A DNA stretch of 59,847 bases from Planctomycetota bacterium. GTDB lineage: Bacteria > Planctomycetota > UBA1135. The position numbers and the translations under genes are program-made. Shown in pieces: positions 43,972 to 52,813 of the stretch; positions within the stretch are counted from its first letter, which is position 1; every line of letters begins with the position of its first letter. The DNA lies in contig JAJFFB010000116.1 in the NCBI GenBank assembly GCA_021776925.1, positions 1-59,847 of the forward strand, given 5' to 3'. The notes under the pieces are model-generated. The model searched no databases and was not told the DNA's origin. It saw nothing but the letters and a program-made list of their open reading frames with translations.

Positions 43972-46417
43972 GATCCGCCGAATTACTGGTCGGCGCCTGC
44001 CAGGTGCCGTCGTCGCCGATGTGGAAGACGGCTTCCTTCCAGTCGCCTTCGCCGATTTCGATTTCGATCGAGGCTTCGCCGCCGCCGAGCTGGCCGTTGA
44101 GGTCGCGCGACCAGATCTGGTTGTGCATGCGCACCTTGTAGCGGCCGGGAAGGAGCACGCGCGGGTTGCCGATCATGCCGTTGGCGTTGGCCGGGCGGCT
44201 GCCGTTGCCGGCGACGAAGGTCGGGTACTTCTCGCTCAGCGGCACGTTGACCGGCTGGATGTCGACGTTGCCCCACAGCTGCCCGTTCAATCCCTCGATG
44301 CGGGTGGCGATGCGTCCGACCGGCGGCGTTGAGACGACGAATCCGGCGACTTCGTTGGCGCGGATCTCGATGCGCGTGTCGGCCAGCGGCATGTCATTGT
44401 CCCTGGTCCTGAAGCGCACCACGCCGGGTGCCAGGCGCAGTTCGGCCGGCCCTTCGCGCAGATCAGGGAGCTTGGCGTTGGTGCTTGAATTCGAGCTGCG
44501 GCCGCTGCGATAGCCACGCGAGGATCCGGAGGGGGCTTCGCGTCGTGCGGTGATCTTGTCGAGCAGCTTTTCCGGGTAGTTGCCGACGGTGACCAGCAAC
44601 CGCGCCACCGGAATGTCGGTGTACACCTGGTCCTGGTAGGGACCGACCAATGCCCAGATCCCGGTGACCGGTTCGATCCAGTCGTCTTCGGGGCGCACCC
44701 GTAGGTAGATCTCCTGGTGCGGCGCGCCGTCGAGCGACCAATTGCCCTTGGGGTCGGTGTCGACCGAGGTGCGGAATCCATTGTCGCTGCGCAGGTCCAA
44801 CTGACACGGGAACACCGCTTCGCCGCCGGCCGTCACGCTTCCGGTCAAGGTGTGCACGCCCTCGAACCAGAACTCGTGTTCGACCCCCTTGCCGAGAATC
44901 TCGATCTCGCCCAGCGGGTACTTGTGCGGATGACCGGCCAATTGCAGGCGCAACTCGTATTGCCCATTGGTGAGCATGATTTCCGCGGCGCCTTCCCCAA
45001 GTTCGGCGCTGGTCAGCGAACCGTCGTCCTGGCCGATCAGCTCCAGGGCGGCTCCGGTGAGCACCTCGGGCGGGTCGGCGTGCACCAGCACCTTGAGCAG
45101 CGAAGCCGCCGCCAGCGCGATCTCGTAAGGGCCTTCGCCGACCAGTTCTTCGCTGTGCAGGATGCGCCGTTCGCCGATCTTGCGTACGTGCAGACCGGTG
45201 TGATCGGCCTGCCAGCCGTCGGCGCTGGTAAAGGTGCCGTCGGCGACCACCGGCGTCCAGATCAGAGCCTCGGGGTTGTCGCTTGGGTCAGGCTCGTAGG
45301 ACTTCCAGTACTGCCATTGGGAACTGGTCGCCACCTCATAGAGAGCGGGGCTCTCACTGCCCTCGAGCTGCAGTTTGCCGAGGCGCGGATAGGCGTTGGT
45401 GGCCACCGCGCCGCCGTCGTAAATCTGGTCCTCTTCGATTTCGAGGAAAATCCAGCGCTGCTCGGCGGTGACCAGCTGCACCGACCACAAACCCCAGCGC
45501 GCCTCGGGCGGCAGGTTGACCCAGCCTTCCGCGTCGAGAGTGAGGATGCGCCGCGTCCACGGAAATCCGAGCTGAGCGCCAGCGTGCGGCTTGCCGTCGC
45601 TGTCGACGAACTGCATCTTGATCTCGGTCGGCTGGCTGAGCCGGATCGGCTGGTCGCGGCGGACGCTCCACCAGTCGGTCAGCACAGGCTCGTAATCCGG
45701 GTGCTTGACCTCGATGGCGAAGCGCTGGCTCTTCTCCGGATCGGGAATGGTGATGTTGCCGTCGTCATCGGCCGGCGCCACCTCGAGCGGCAGGTCGACG
45801 AAACGGCGCATGTTGAAGAAGCCGCCCTCGGTGTCGGATTCGACCTCGACCAGGATGCGCGCTTCGGCCCCCGGCAACGCCATCTGGCTGTCGCCGTCGA
45901 TGACCTTGCGCTTCACGCCCTCGTCTTCCTTCAGCACCATCAGGATGCCGTCGGTCTGGCGCACCGACTTGCGCGTCAGCGCGCGGCCGTCCTTCCAGGC
46001 GATGATCTCGCGCGAGAAGGTCCACCAGTAGCGGTCGGGGCCGAGCGGGATCTCGAAGGAGCCATCTTCTTCGGTGAGCACCGGCGTGCCCTCTTCGGCG
46101 GTCAGCACCCAGGCCTCGGCCACCGGCTCGTACTCGGCGTCGATCACGCGGCCGGAGAGCACGCGGTCGCCGAGGACCACGCCGCCGCGCACCGGGGCGC
46201 TGTCGATCACCTCTTCCTCGACCGGGTCGTCGCCGATTTCGGTGCGCGAGGGCTGGCGCCCGCCGCCGGAACTCGCTTGCTGGTCCGCGTCGAAATCCGC
46301 GTTGGTGTTGCTGCCGTTGTCGGTCGAAGCACTCAAATTGCCCGGCGACCACACCACCACGCAGCATAGACCCGCAACGAGGGCGAGCAGGCAGGCGATG
46401 AGGAGGGGGCGCGGCAT
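43940..46417 (-). CDS. Exported carboxypeptidase-regulatory-like (CNA-B type) protein
   Basis: 825 residues. An N-terminal signal or anchor (about 4-24) is followed by an acidic, Gly-rich spacer. From about 85 on there are beta-sandwich repeats of the carboxypeptidase-regulatory type (LSGRVIDAEYEPVAEAWVL with DGSFEIPLG; LTGSVTAGGEAVFP with GNWSLDG). No catalytic residues are seen. The modules resemble the extracytoplasmic part of the ECF fusion at 9856. An adhesion or structural role in the envelope is likely. Confidence 0.75.
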   Translation of the reverse strand: MPRPLLIACLLALVAGLCCVVVWSPGNLSASTDNGSNTNADFDADQQASSGGGRQPSRTEIGDDPVEEEVIDSAPVRGGVVLGDRVLSGRVIDAEYEPVAEAWVLTAEEGTPVLTEEDGSFEIPLGPDRYWWTFSREIIAWKDGRALTRKSVRQTDGILMVLKEDEGVKRKVIDGDSQMALPGAEARILVEVESDTEGGFFNMRRFVDLPLEVAPADDDGNITIPDPEKSQRFAIEVKHPDYEPVLTDWWSVRRDQPIRLSQPTEIKMQFVDSDGKPHAGAQLGFPWTRRILTLDAEGWVNLPPEARWGLWSVQLVTAEQRWIFLEIEEDQIYDGGAVATNAYPRLGKLQLEGSESPALYEVATSSQWQYWKSYEPDPSDNPEALIWTPVVADGTFTSADGWQADHTGLHVRKIGERRILHSEELVGEGPYEIALAAASLLKVLVHADPPEVLTGAALELIGQDDGSLTSAELGEGAAEIMLTNGQYELRLQLAGHPHKYPLGEIEILGKGVEHEFWFEGVHTLTGSVTAGGEAVFPCQLDLRSDNGFRTSVDTDPKGNWSLDGAPHQEIYLRVRPEDDWIEPVTGIWALVGPYQDQVYTDIPVARLLVTVGNYPEKLLDKITARREAPSGSSRGYRSGRSSNSSTNAKLPDLREGPAELRLAPGVVRFRTRDNDMPLADTRIEIRANEVAGFVVSTPPVGRIATRIEGLNGQLWGNVDIQPVNVPLSEKYPTFVAGNGSRPANANGMIGNPRVLLPGRYKVRMHNQIWSRDLNGQLGGGEASIEIEIGEGDWKEAVFHIGDDGTWQAPTSNSADPNGVPRDGSR

Positions 46418-46543
46418 CAGCTGAGAATCAGGTCCAAGTTATCAGAGGGTGTAGGCCTGCTGTGTAACGTCTGCGTCAAGCTCCTGGGGGGGAGGTCCAA
46501 AAAAGGAATAGACAGGACCCGGCGCTGGGTTGACCGGACCTGG

Positions 46544-46569
46544 GGCCGATTTCTTGGGGAAAATCGGCC
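46544..46569. promoter_or_regulatory. Perfect 9-bp hairpin upstream of peptidase gene
   Basis: GGCCGATTT and AAATCGGCC flank an eight-base loop, 45 bases before the peptidase ATG in a divergent intergenic region. There is no T-run, so an operator or leader hairpin is more likely than a terminator. Confidence 0.4.
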
Positions 46570-46614
46570 ACGCCCGGTTTGGGCGCAGGCAGCTGGCGGA
46601 GTAGGATCCCGCCC

Positions 46615-47337
46615 ATGCGATTGTTGCTCGGATCGGGTGGTTTCCGTGGCGAAGAGAGAAAAGAACTCTTGGTCGGTGCCATGCGCAGCTTCTTCGGTGA
46701 CATCCAAGAACTGCTCTTCATGCCCTTCGCCGGAGACGATGGCGATCTCTATGTGCGGCGCATGACCGAACTTGGATATCACGTTGGCTACCAGCTTGTG
46801 GGGCTGCACAGAAGTGCGGACGCGCACGCCGCGATCAAGAAGGCGCAGGGAATCTACGTCGGCGGTGGCAATTCCTTCCGCCTGATTGACCGGCTGCACC
46901 GGCTCGACCTCGTCGATCTGGTGCGGCGGCGGGTGGTGCAGGAGGGGCTGCCCTACATGGGAGTTTCTGCCGGCACCAATGTCGCCTGCCCGACCATGCA
47001 GACCACCAACGACATGCCGATCGTGCAACCGCCGAGCTTTCAAGCCTTCGGCCTTGTGCCGTTCCAGATCAACGCCCACTACTACCCGGGGAACGTCTTT
47101 TTCCAGCAGGCCGATGGCTCTTTCCACGAGCACCACGGCGAAACCCGCGAAGATCGCATCCGGGAATTCCACCAGTGCGAGGAGACCCCAGTCCTAGGGC
47201 TCTACGAGGGCACCTGGCTGCAGCGGGAAGACGCCAGCCTGGTGCTCCATGGCGGACCGGCGCGCTGGTTCCAAAAGGGAGCGGATCCGACCGATTTTGC
47301 AGCTGGGAGCGACCTTTCGGCGCTGCTGACCGGCTGA
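46615..47337 (+). CDS. pepE: Peptidase E (alpha-aspartyl dipeptidase), family S51
   Basis: 240 residues from ATG 46615 (MRLLLGSGGF), matching the usual start of PepE and its length of about 230. It cleaves dipeptides with N-terminal Asp. The nucleophile Ser118 lies in GVSAGTN and the histidine His155 in INAHYYP, the canonical pair of S51 peptidases. GIYVGGGNSFRLI is the conserved substrate loop. Cytoplasmic. It stands alone, with a hairpin in its promoter region. Confidence 0.9.
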   Translation: MRLLLGSGGFRGEERKELLVGAMRSFFGDIQELLFMPFAGDDGDLYVRRMTELGYHVGYQLVGLHRSADAHAAIKKAQGIYVGGGNSFRLIDRLHRLDLVDLVRRRVVQEGLPYMGVSAGTNVACPTMQTTNDMPIVQPPSFQAFGLVPFQINAHYYPGNVFFQQADGSFHEHHGETREDRIREFHQCEETPVLGLYEGTWLQREDASLVLHGGPARWFQKGADPTDFAAGSDLSALLTG

Positions 47338-47409
47338 GCCCTGCCCCCCCTCACCAGCGAATTTGGCAGGACGCCGATCCGTCTTATCGGACGTTATGGC
47401 AGACCGAGG

Positions 47410-47461
47410 CCAGGCCTGGTCAGCTGCCCTACGGGCGTTTATTTGATGAAAGGGGCCCCTT
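47410..47461. promoter_or_regulatory. Palindromes upstream of the sigma-54 promoter
   Basis: Two perfect palindromes, CCAGGCCTGG (47410-47419) and AAGGGGCCCCTT (47450-47461), lie about 100 and 60 bases before the -24 element of hsp20, the usual place for an enhancer-binding activator. A TTATCGGAC word is repeated at 47384 and 47501. Confidence 0.35.
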
Positions 47462-47511
47462 AGAGTGTCAAGTGGGCTATTCTCTGGAAAACTTGGAAGA
47501 TTATCGGACTA

Positions 47512-47527
47512 TGGCACGACGCTTGCA
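47512..47527 (+). promoter_or_regulatory. Sigma-54 promoter of hsp20
   Basis: TGGCACGACGCTTGCA matches the sigma-54 consensus TGGCACG-N4-TTGCW at every defined position, with GG and GC ten bases apart. The start site would be near 47538, leaving a leader of about 50 bases before the ATG at 47587. Confidence 0.8.
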
Positions 47528-47586
47528 TCTTTGCGGCCAACCCGGCGAGCCACTCCGGCCCGTCCTGACCTGAAGAGAGCAGAACC

Positions 47587-48117
47587 ATGATGAAAAGGAA
47601 GAACATGAGCAATGGCAGTGGGTGCAAGACCGCCTGCGCCCCGGCGCGCCCCTTTGGCGGTGGCCTGGTGATCCGTGGCGCTGATCCGATCGACCGTTTG
47701 TGGCAGGACCTGGCCTCGGCCTGGCTCGGAACCCCACTGGCCCCTTTGAGTGGCCGCATCTCCGGCCCTTTGAGCGAAAGCAGAGACGGTTTCGACCCCA
47801 TTTTGGACCTGATCGAGGAGGACAAGGCCCTGGTGCTCAGCGCCGAGCTGCCGGGCATGACCAAGGAGCAGGTCCAGGTGGATCTGCGCGAGGGCGTCGT
47901 GCGGATCAAGGGCACCAAAGAGGTTGTGGAGAGCGAGGAGGGTAGCCAATGGCACCGCCGGGAGCGCTCCTTCGGCTCCTTCGAGCGAAGCTTCGCGCTG
48001 CCGGTGGAGGTGGACAGCTCACGCATCGAGGCCACTTTCCAGGACGGCGTCCTCAAAGTGGTCCTGCCCAAGGCGGAACCCGACGAAAAAGCACATTCGA
48101 TCGAGATTCGCTCCTGA
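47587..48117 (+). CDS. Small heat-shock protein Hsp20
   Basis: 176 residues. An alpha-crystallin domain occupies about 70-165: ILDLIEEDKALVLSAELPGM, VDLREGVVRIKG, RRERSFGSFERSFALP, and GVLKVVLPKAE, all hallmarks of the family. ATP-independent holdase in the cytoplasm. The N-terminal arm contains a 22-base sequence identical to the tnaA leader (47736-47757), encoding part of PLAPLSGR. ATG 47605 has the better ribosome-binding site (aaggaag); ATG 47587 is the first in frame. Transcription is expected from the sigma-54 promoter at 47512; a terminator-like hairpin follows at 48143. Confidence 0.93.
   Translation: MMKRKNMSNGSGCKTACAPARPFGGGLVIRGADPIDRLWQDLASAWLGTPLAPLSGRISGPLSESRDGFDPILDLIEEDKALVLSAELPGMTKEQVQVDLREGVVRIKGTKEVVESEEGSQWHRRERSFGSFERSFALPVEVDSSRIEATFQDGVLKVVLPKAEPDEKAHSIEIRS
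47736..47757 (+). repeat. 22-base exact repeat shared with 6817-6838
   Basis: The 22 bases beginning actggcccctttgagtgg are identical at 6817-6838 (non-coding, tnaA leader) and 47736-47757 (inside hsp20, non-conserved N-terminal arm). Confidence 0.7.
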
Positions 48118-48142
48118 TGGAGCATGGAGAGAGGGATTTATC

Positions 48143-48174
48143 GGGCGGAGCTGTCTGGGGGGGCAGCTTCGCCC
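48143..48174 (+). terminator. Hairpin after hsp20
   Basis: An 11-bp stem (one G-U pair), GGGCGGAGCTG with CAGCTTCGCCC, ten-base loop, followed by attttc; 26 bases after the hsp20 stop. Confidence 0.6.
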
Positions 48175-48214
48175 ATTTTCTTGGCAAAAGGCTGATCGCA
48201 GGGACCGGATCCGA

Positions 48215-48259
48215 TCGCCAGCCGTGTCAGCCGTGCCAAAGGCGCCAACCGCGCCAGCC
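48215..48259. repeat. Five 9-bp tandem units
   Basis: Degenerate units tcgccagcc, gtgtcagcc, gtgccaaag, gcgccaacc and gcgccagcc in non-coding DNA. Confidence 0.6.
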
Positions 48260-48405
48260 GGGCTGGACACGGTTGTGTAAACCCTTTGTAAACAGAGTGA
48301 ATGATCCGGATTCTGAGGGTTACCCCCGCGAAAAGCCGCTCTAAAGGCCGCGGGCACCGGAATCTTCCCCGGGAGTGGTGTCCGTATCTTCCTCGGGGAT
48401 GTAGG

Positions 48406-48440
48406 GGGCTTTCAGGGGAGGAAGCCCTCTTTTTTTTTTT
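48406..48440 (+). terminator. Rho-independent terminator
   Basis: GGGCTT and AAGCCC form a stem around a ten-base loop (extendable by a G-U and a G-C pair), followed by 11 T. It isolates the downstream operon from readthrough. Confidence 0.7.
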
Positions 48441-48492
48441 GTGTCTGCGCACTTTTGCGCGACATAAGAGGAGAATAGTGGCCGATACGAGA

Positions 48493-48542
48493 CTAGGTCG
48501 CCTAGGATCTCCTGACTACCTGGGTAGTTGGCCGTAGTACGG
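48493..48542. promoter_or_regulatory. Three consecutive short dyads
   Basis: CTAGG-tcg-CCTAG (48493-48505), ACTACC-tg-GGTAGT (48515-48528) and CCGTA-g-TACGG (48532-48542) lie within 50 bases, ending 68 bases before the first ATG of the operon. Possible operators or a structured leader. Confidence 0.4.
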
Positions 48543-48610
48543 AACACCTCCCACTTGCCAACCGTCCGATTCCATGGTGAGGTCTCTTCGCCTCGAACTG
48601 GAAAAACCCG

Positions 48611-51600
48611 ATGTCGCACCTTCTTCTCCTGACCCTGTCCCTGTTCCTGTCGCCCCAATCCGGACCGGAGGAGCAGTACCAGTTCGTCATCGGACTGGCC
48701 GAAAAGGGCCTCCACGACCAGGTCATCCGTGAAGCCGGCAGCTTTCTGACCGAGTATCCGGATCACCCCAAGGCTCCCTCGGCGCGCTATCGCCTGGCCA
48801 GCTCGCTGTATGAACTCGACCGCTATCCAGAAGCCGCCGACAACTACCGTCCGCTGACCAAGGTCACTGGCTTCGACTACCAGGCCGAATCCGCGCTGCG
48901 CCTGGCCCAGTGCGAAATGGCTGGCCGGAATTTCACCGCCGCGGCCGCCGCGCTGGAGCTATGCCTGACCCTGGACCGCGACTACCTGGAACAGCCGGCC
49001 ACCTTCCTACTTTCCGAAGCGTGGTTCCGCGCCGGCGAATTCGCCAAGGCCGCGGTGCGCTACCAACAGGTGGTCGGGGTTGCCGAGTACGCCAAGGACA
49101 GCCTCTACGGTCTGGCGTGGTGCGCTTTTCGCCTGAAGAACATGCAGGCGACGATCGATCGCGCCAGCCGATTCGTGGCGCAATACCCGGGCGACGACCT
49201 GGTGGGTGAAATGCAGTTCCTGACCGGCGAAGCCTACCTCGAAGCCGAGCAGGCCGCTCAGGCGCTGGCTTCCTACACCGCTGTCAGGGGCGGTCCCTTC
49301 GCCGATGCCGCCCTGCGCGGTGCCGGCTTTGCTGCCGCCTCGATGGGCAATCACCAGGCTGCCGCCGGTTACTTCGGTCAATTGGTGCTCGGCTTTCCTG
49401 ACAGCCGATTCCGCACCGAATCGCTGCTGCAGCAGGGCATCCACCTGCTCAAGGCCGACCATCATCAGGACAGCCTGATCGCCTTGTCCGCTGCGGAATT
49501 GAACGCCAATCCCGACGCGCTTTATTGGCGCGCCCAGGCGCAACAGAAGACCGGTCTCAAGGAAGAGGCATTGAAGACTCTCGAAGCTGGCCTGAGCCTG
49601 AACCCGCCGACCGAGCTGCGCGACCGCCTGGCCTCGACGCGTGGCGACATCTTGTTCGACCTGGGGCGTCATGACGAAGCCACGGTCGCCTATGGCGAGT
49701 CGCAATCCGACTACTCGCTGCACGCCGCCGCGGTCGCCAGCCTGAACGCCGGCCAGCCGCAGCAGGCGGTGGAACAGGTGCGGCGCCTGCTGACCAACTT
49801 CCCCGACAGCCCCTACGCGCCGAAGGCCCAACTGGCGCTGGGCGAAGGTCTGCTGCAGCTCAAGGAATACGCCCAGGCGCAGGCTGCATTCGCGACTGCG
49901 GCGTTGGCTTCAGACGAGGCCAACCACCGTTCGCGGGCGTGGTCGCGTGAAGCTTGGTGCTTCTATCTGCAAAAGGACTTGGGCCAGGCGGCGAGCGCCT
50001 TTGCGCGCGTCTACACCGCTTACCCGCAGGCCGAAGAAGCCGAAGAAGCTTTCTACATGCATGGCCGCAGCCTGGTCGAGTCGGAGAACGAAGAGCAGGC
50101 CGCCGGCGTCTGGCTGGCTTACGTCGAGCACTATCCTGAGTCGCCGCGCAAGGCCGAGCTGTTGCTGCGCCTCGGCCGCATGTCGGGTGAAGAAGGGATG
50201 AAGCATCTTGAGCAGCTGATCGAGAGCTACGGCGGCACCTCGCAAGCCCCGCGCGCGCTGATGGAATTAGGCGAGATGCACTACCAGGCCGGGCGTCTGG
50301 CCGAGGCCGAAAGCGCCTTCACCACGCTGCTCACCAATTACCCCGACGACGATCTGGCCGCTGCCGCCGGCTACGGACTCGGCTGGTGCCTGTACGACAC
50401 CGAGCGCTTTGCTGAAGCCGCCGACATCCTGCGCCAGGTTGCCGCGGTGGCGGCGCAGAATGAAATGGCCGAACTCAACCAGCGCTCGCTGGAGCTGCAG
50501 ATCTGGGCCGAACAGAAGTCGGAAGACCCCGAAGGCGCGCTCGACGCCTTCAACGACTTCGCCGCCAGCGAACCTGGCTTCGCCCGCGTACAGGCAGCCG
50601 CGCGTGCGGTGGCCGATGTGCTCAACGGCGCCGGCATGACCGAAGAGGCCTCGAACTTGCTGTCCTCGGTCGCCGCTGAGGTCCAGGATCCTGTGCTCGC
50701 CGCCGAGACCCTGGTCGAAGTCGTCTACCTTGAACTCGACCGCGGCAACCGCGATGGCGCCCACGACGCGCTGTTCCGCGCTGCCAATCTGCAACCGCAG
50801 AGCACCACCGTGGCCGAAGCCGCGTTCTTCACCGGAGAGTCCTGGTTCGAAGTCGGCGAGCTGCAGAATGCGGTCGACTGCTACACCCTCGCCGCGACCG
50901 TTCCCGGCAGCCGCGTCGCGGCGCAAGCGTTGTACAAGACCGGCTTCGCGCTGCTGCGCGCCGACAACGTGTCCGACGCCGCGCTCGCTTTCGGTCGGGT
51001 GGTCGCCGAACACGAAGACTCCGAACTCCACGGCGAGAGCACCTTCCTTTATGGCGAGGCCCTGTTCCGGCTCGGCCGCTACCAGGAGGCAGCAAGCCAG
51101 TTCGCCGCGCTGCGCTCCAAGGCGCCGCTGCACCAGGTCATGCCCAAGAACCTGTTCCGCCTCGGCATCGCCGAGTTCCAGCTCGACCGTTTCCAGGATG
51201 CCAACGACACCCTGACCGAACTGGTCGGCAAGTGGCCGGACTTCCCCAACGCCACCGAGGCCGAGCTGTGGCGCGGCCGTTCGCTGGCCGCGCTGGGCAA
51301 ACGGCGCGCGGCCGAGCAGGCCTTCGAGCGCGTGACCTCGCGCGACAAGGGCGTGCTGTCGGCGCGGGCGCTGATCGGCCTCGGCAAGCTGGCGATGGGT
51401 GGCGAAGAATTCGACGCGGCGCTGTCCCACTTCCTCAAGGTGGCGGTGCTCTACGGCACTGACGCCGAGGTCGCCGAAGCACTCTATTACTCGGGGATCT
51501 GCCTGGAACAGCAAGGCAACCGCAAGGGCGCCGCCAAGCAATACAACGAGATTCTCACCAAGTACCCCGACGGTCCGTTTGCCGAGCAGGCGAGCAACAG

Positions 51601-51619
51601 ACTCAAAGCCATCCAGTAG
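48611..51619 (+). CDS. Exported TPR-repeat protein (operon scaffold)
   Basis: 1002 residues, with a signal peptide (about 1-17). The rest is a continuous array of tetratricopeptide repeats, roughly 25 units (LLRLGRMSGEEGMKHLEQLI, GYGLGWCLYDTERFAEAADI and many similar). The pattern resembles the periplasmic YbgF/CpoB and outer-membrane BamD type of TPR. It is predicted to sit in the periplasm as a protein-protein scaffold. Ten bases separate its stop from the ExbB gene, so it belongs to the same operon; by analogy with the Tol system it may couple the motor to envelope partners. Confidence 0.87.
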   Translation: MSHLLLLTLSLFLSPQSGPEEQYQFVIGLAEKGLHDQVIREAGSFLTEYPDHPKAPSARYRLASSLYELDRYPEAADNYRPLTKVTGFDYQAESALRLAQCEMAGRNFTAAAAALELCLTLDRDYLEQPATFLLSEAWFRAGEFAKAAVRYQQVVGVAEYAKDSLYGLAWCAFRLKNMQATIDRASRFVAQYPGDDLVGEMQFLTGEAYLEAEQAAQALASYTAVRGGPFADAALRGAGFAAASMGNHQAAAGYFGQLVLGFPDSRFRTESLLQQGIHLLKADHHQDSLIALSAAELNANPDALYWRAQAQQKTGLKEEALKTLEAGLSLNPPTELRDRLASTRGDILFDLGRHDEATVAYGESQSDYSLHAAAVASLNAGQPQQAVEQVRRLLTNFPDSPYAPKAQLALGEGLLQLKEYAQAQAAFATAALASDEANHRSRAWSREAWCFYLQKDLGQAASAFARVYTAYPQAEEAEEAFYMHGRSLVESENEEQAAGVWLAYVEHYPESPRKAELLLRLGRMSGEEGMKHLEQLIESYGGTSQAPRALMELGEMHYQAGRLAEAESAFTTLLTNYPDDDLAAAAGYGLGWCLYDTERFAEAADILRQVAAVAAQNEMAELNQRSLELQIWAEQKSEDPEGALDAFNDFAASEPGFARVQAAARAVADVLNGAGMTEEASNLLSSVAAEVQDPVLAAETLVEVVYLELDRGNRDGAHDALFRAANLQPQSTTVAEAAFFTGESWFEVGELQNAVDCYTLAATVPGSRVAAQALYKTGFALLRADNVSDAALAFGRVVAEHEDSELHGESTFLYGEALFRLGRYQEAASQFAALRSKAPLHQVMPKNLFRLGIAEFQLDRFQDANDTLTELVGKWPDFPNATEAELWRGRSLAALGKRRAAEQAFERVTSRDKGVLSARALIGLGKLAMGGEEFDAALSHFLKVAVLYGTDAEVAEALYYSGICLEQQGNRKGAAKQYNEILTKYPDGPFAEQASNRLKAIQ

Positions 51620-51628
51620 CCTCAGCCC

Positions 51629-52357
51629 GTGAACACCATGTTGGAAACTCCACAACTCGCCCCCGCCGATCCGACGACTCTGAACAATCTCGTGGAGATG
51701 CTTCAGAACGGCGGCCCGGTGATCTACCCGCTGGGTCTGCTCTCGGTGATTTCGGTCGCCTTCATGGTGGAACGGTCCATGCGGCTGCGCTCCACCCACG
51801 TCGGCGGAGCCAGGCACGGCAACAAGGTGCTCGACGCTCTGGAACAGAGCGGGCCGGACGGAGCCATCCAAACCTGCGAGGGCCGCGAGAACTCGATGTC
51901 GCGCGTGCTGCTGGCCGGATTGCGCCGCCTGGGCAAGCCCTACGCCGAACGGGAAAAAGCGGTCGAGGACGCGGCGCTACGCGAAGTGCGCACCCTGTCG
52001 TCCAACCTGCGTCCGTTGATGGTGGTGTCGGTGTTGTCCCCCTTGCTCGGACTGCTGGGTACCGTCTGGGGCATGATCCTGGCCTTCGGCGAGATCGCCA
52101 CCGCCGACGGCATCGGCAAGCCGGAAGTGCTTGCCCAGGGCATTTCGCAGGCGCTGATCACCACCGCGGTCGGTCTCGCCGTGGCGATTCCTTCTCAGGC
52201 GGCCTACTACTGGTTCCGCAGCCGTGTCGACAAGTTCGTGCGCACCACCGAACTGGTCTATACCGACATCTCTGACTTCGTGGCCACCGGCCAACGTCCG
52301 CACCACGGCGAAGCCGGCGAGCCCGTGGCAGCGGTCGAGGCGGAGCCCAAAGCATGA
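51629..52357 (+). CDS. exbB: MotA/TolQ/ExbB-family proton channel
   Basis: 242 residues from GTG 51629 (ATG 51638 would give a start three codons later). Three membrane helices: about 31-50 (PVIYPLGLLSVISVAFMVE), 129-152 (MVVSVLSPLLGLLGTVWGMI) and 165-190 (GISQALITTAVGLAVAIPSQ). The conserved GLLGTVWGM and ITTAVGLAVAIP stretches are those lining the proton path in ExbB/TolQ. It forms a pentameric inner-membrane motor with ExbD. Its TGA overlaps the ExbD ATG by four bases (ATGA). Confidence 0.92.
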   Translation: MNTMLETPQLAPADPTTLNNLVEMLQNGGPVIYPLGLLSVISVAFMVERSMRLRSTHVGGARHGNKVLDALEQSGPDGAIQTCEGRENSMSRVLLAGLRRLGKPYAEREKAVEDAALREVRTLSSNLRPLMVVSVLSPLLGLLGTVWGMILAFGEIATADGIGKPEVLAQGISQALITTAVGLAVAIPSQAAYYWFRSRVDKFVRTTELVYTDISDFVATGQRPHHGEAGEPVAAVEAEPKA

Positions 52358-52770
52358 ATATCCGCGACGAATACGCCGACGAAGATCCGGGGCTCAACCT
52401 GACCCCGATGATCGACGTGGTGTTTCTGCTGCTGATCTTCTTCATGGTGTCGACGACCTTCCTCAAGCGCGAGCGCGACATCAACCTCGACCTGCCGACC
52501 TCCTCCGAGGCGGGCACCGTGTCCGAGGAACTCGAGGAGTTGGTGGTCAACGTCTTGCAGGACGGCACCGTGGTCGTCGGCGGAGCCGAGGTGGACGAAA
52601 ATGGTTTGCTGGTGGCGCTGCGCCAGGCAGCGGCCTTGGACCCGGAACGGCAGGTGACCATTCGCGGAGACCGCCTGACCGCGTACGAGCACGTGATCCG
52701 GGTGATGGATTACTGCGGAGTTGCCGGGCTGAGCAACCTGGCGGTCAGTACCATCGACGGAGGAAGTTGA
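52354..52770 (+). CDS. exbD: ExbD/TolR-family motor protein
   Basis: 138 residues, normal for ExbD. One membrane helix (about 20-35) starts with the essential aspartate Asp21 in LTPMIDVVFLLLIFFM, the residue protonated during the motor cycle. The periplasmic domain (about 60-135) has the ExbD alpha/beta pattern (VVNVLQDGTVVVGG, VTIRGDRLTAYEHVIRVMD). Coupled to ExbB by the ATGA overlap and followed after 43 bases by the giant effector. Confidence 0.93.
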   Translation: MNIRDEYADEDPGLNLTPMIDVVFLLLIFFMVSTTFLKRERDINLDLPTSSEAGTVSEELEELVVNVLQDGTVVVGGAEVDENGLLVALRQAAALDPERQVTIRGDRLTAYEHVIRVMDYCGVAGLSNLAVSTIDGGS

Positions 52771-52813
52771 GTTCTCTGACTGATCCTGCAGCCCCCCTAA
52801 CGCTGCCTACAAC

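Larger units (their letters stand above)
48118..48610. other. Intergenic region, 493 bases
   Basis: No credible gene. It holds, left to right, a terminator-like hairpin (48143-48174), five 9-bp tandem repeats (48215-48259), a second hairpin with an 11-base T-run (48406-48440), and three short dyads (48493-48542) before the TPR/ExbB/ExbD operon. Confidence 0.6.

Noticed and set aside
48215-48259. 9-bp tandem units as a CRISPR-like array
   Set aside because: Units are directly adjacent without spacers, degenerate, and far too short.
48138-48537. Short open frames on both strands between hsp20 and the TPR gene
   Set aside because: They run through two hairpins, a T-run and tandem repeats, and no frame has a recognisable start site or domain.
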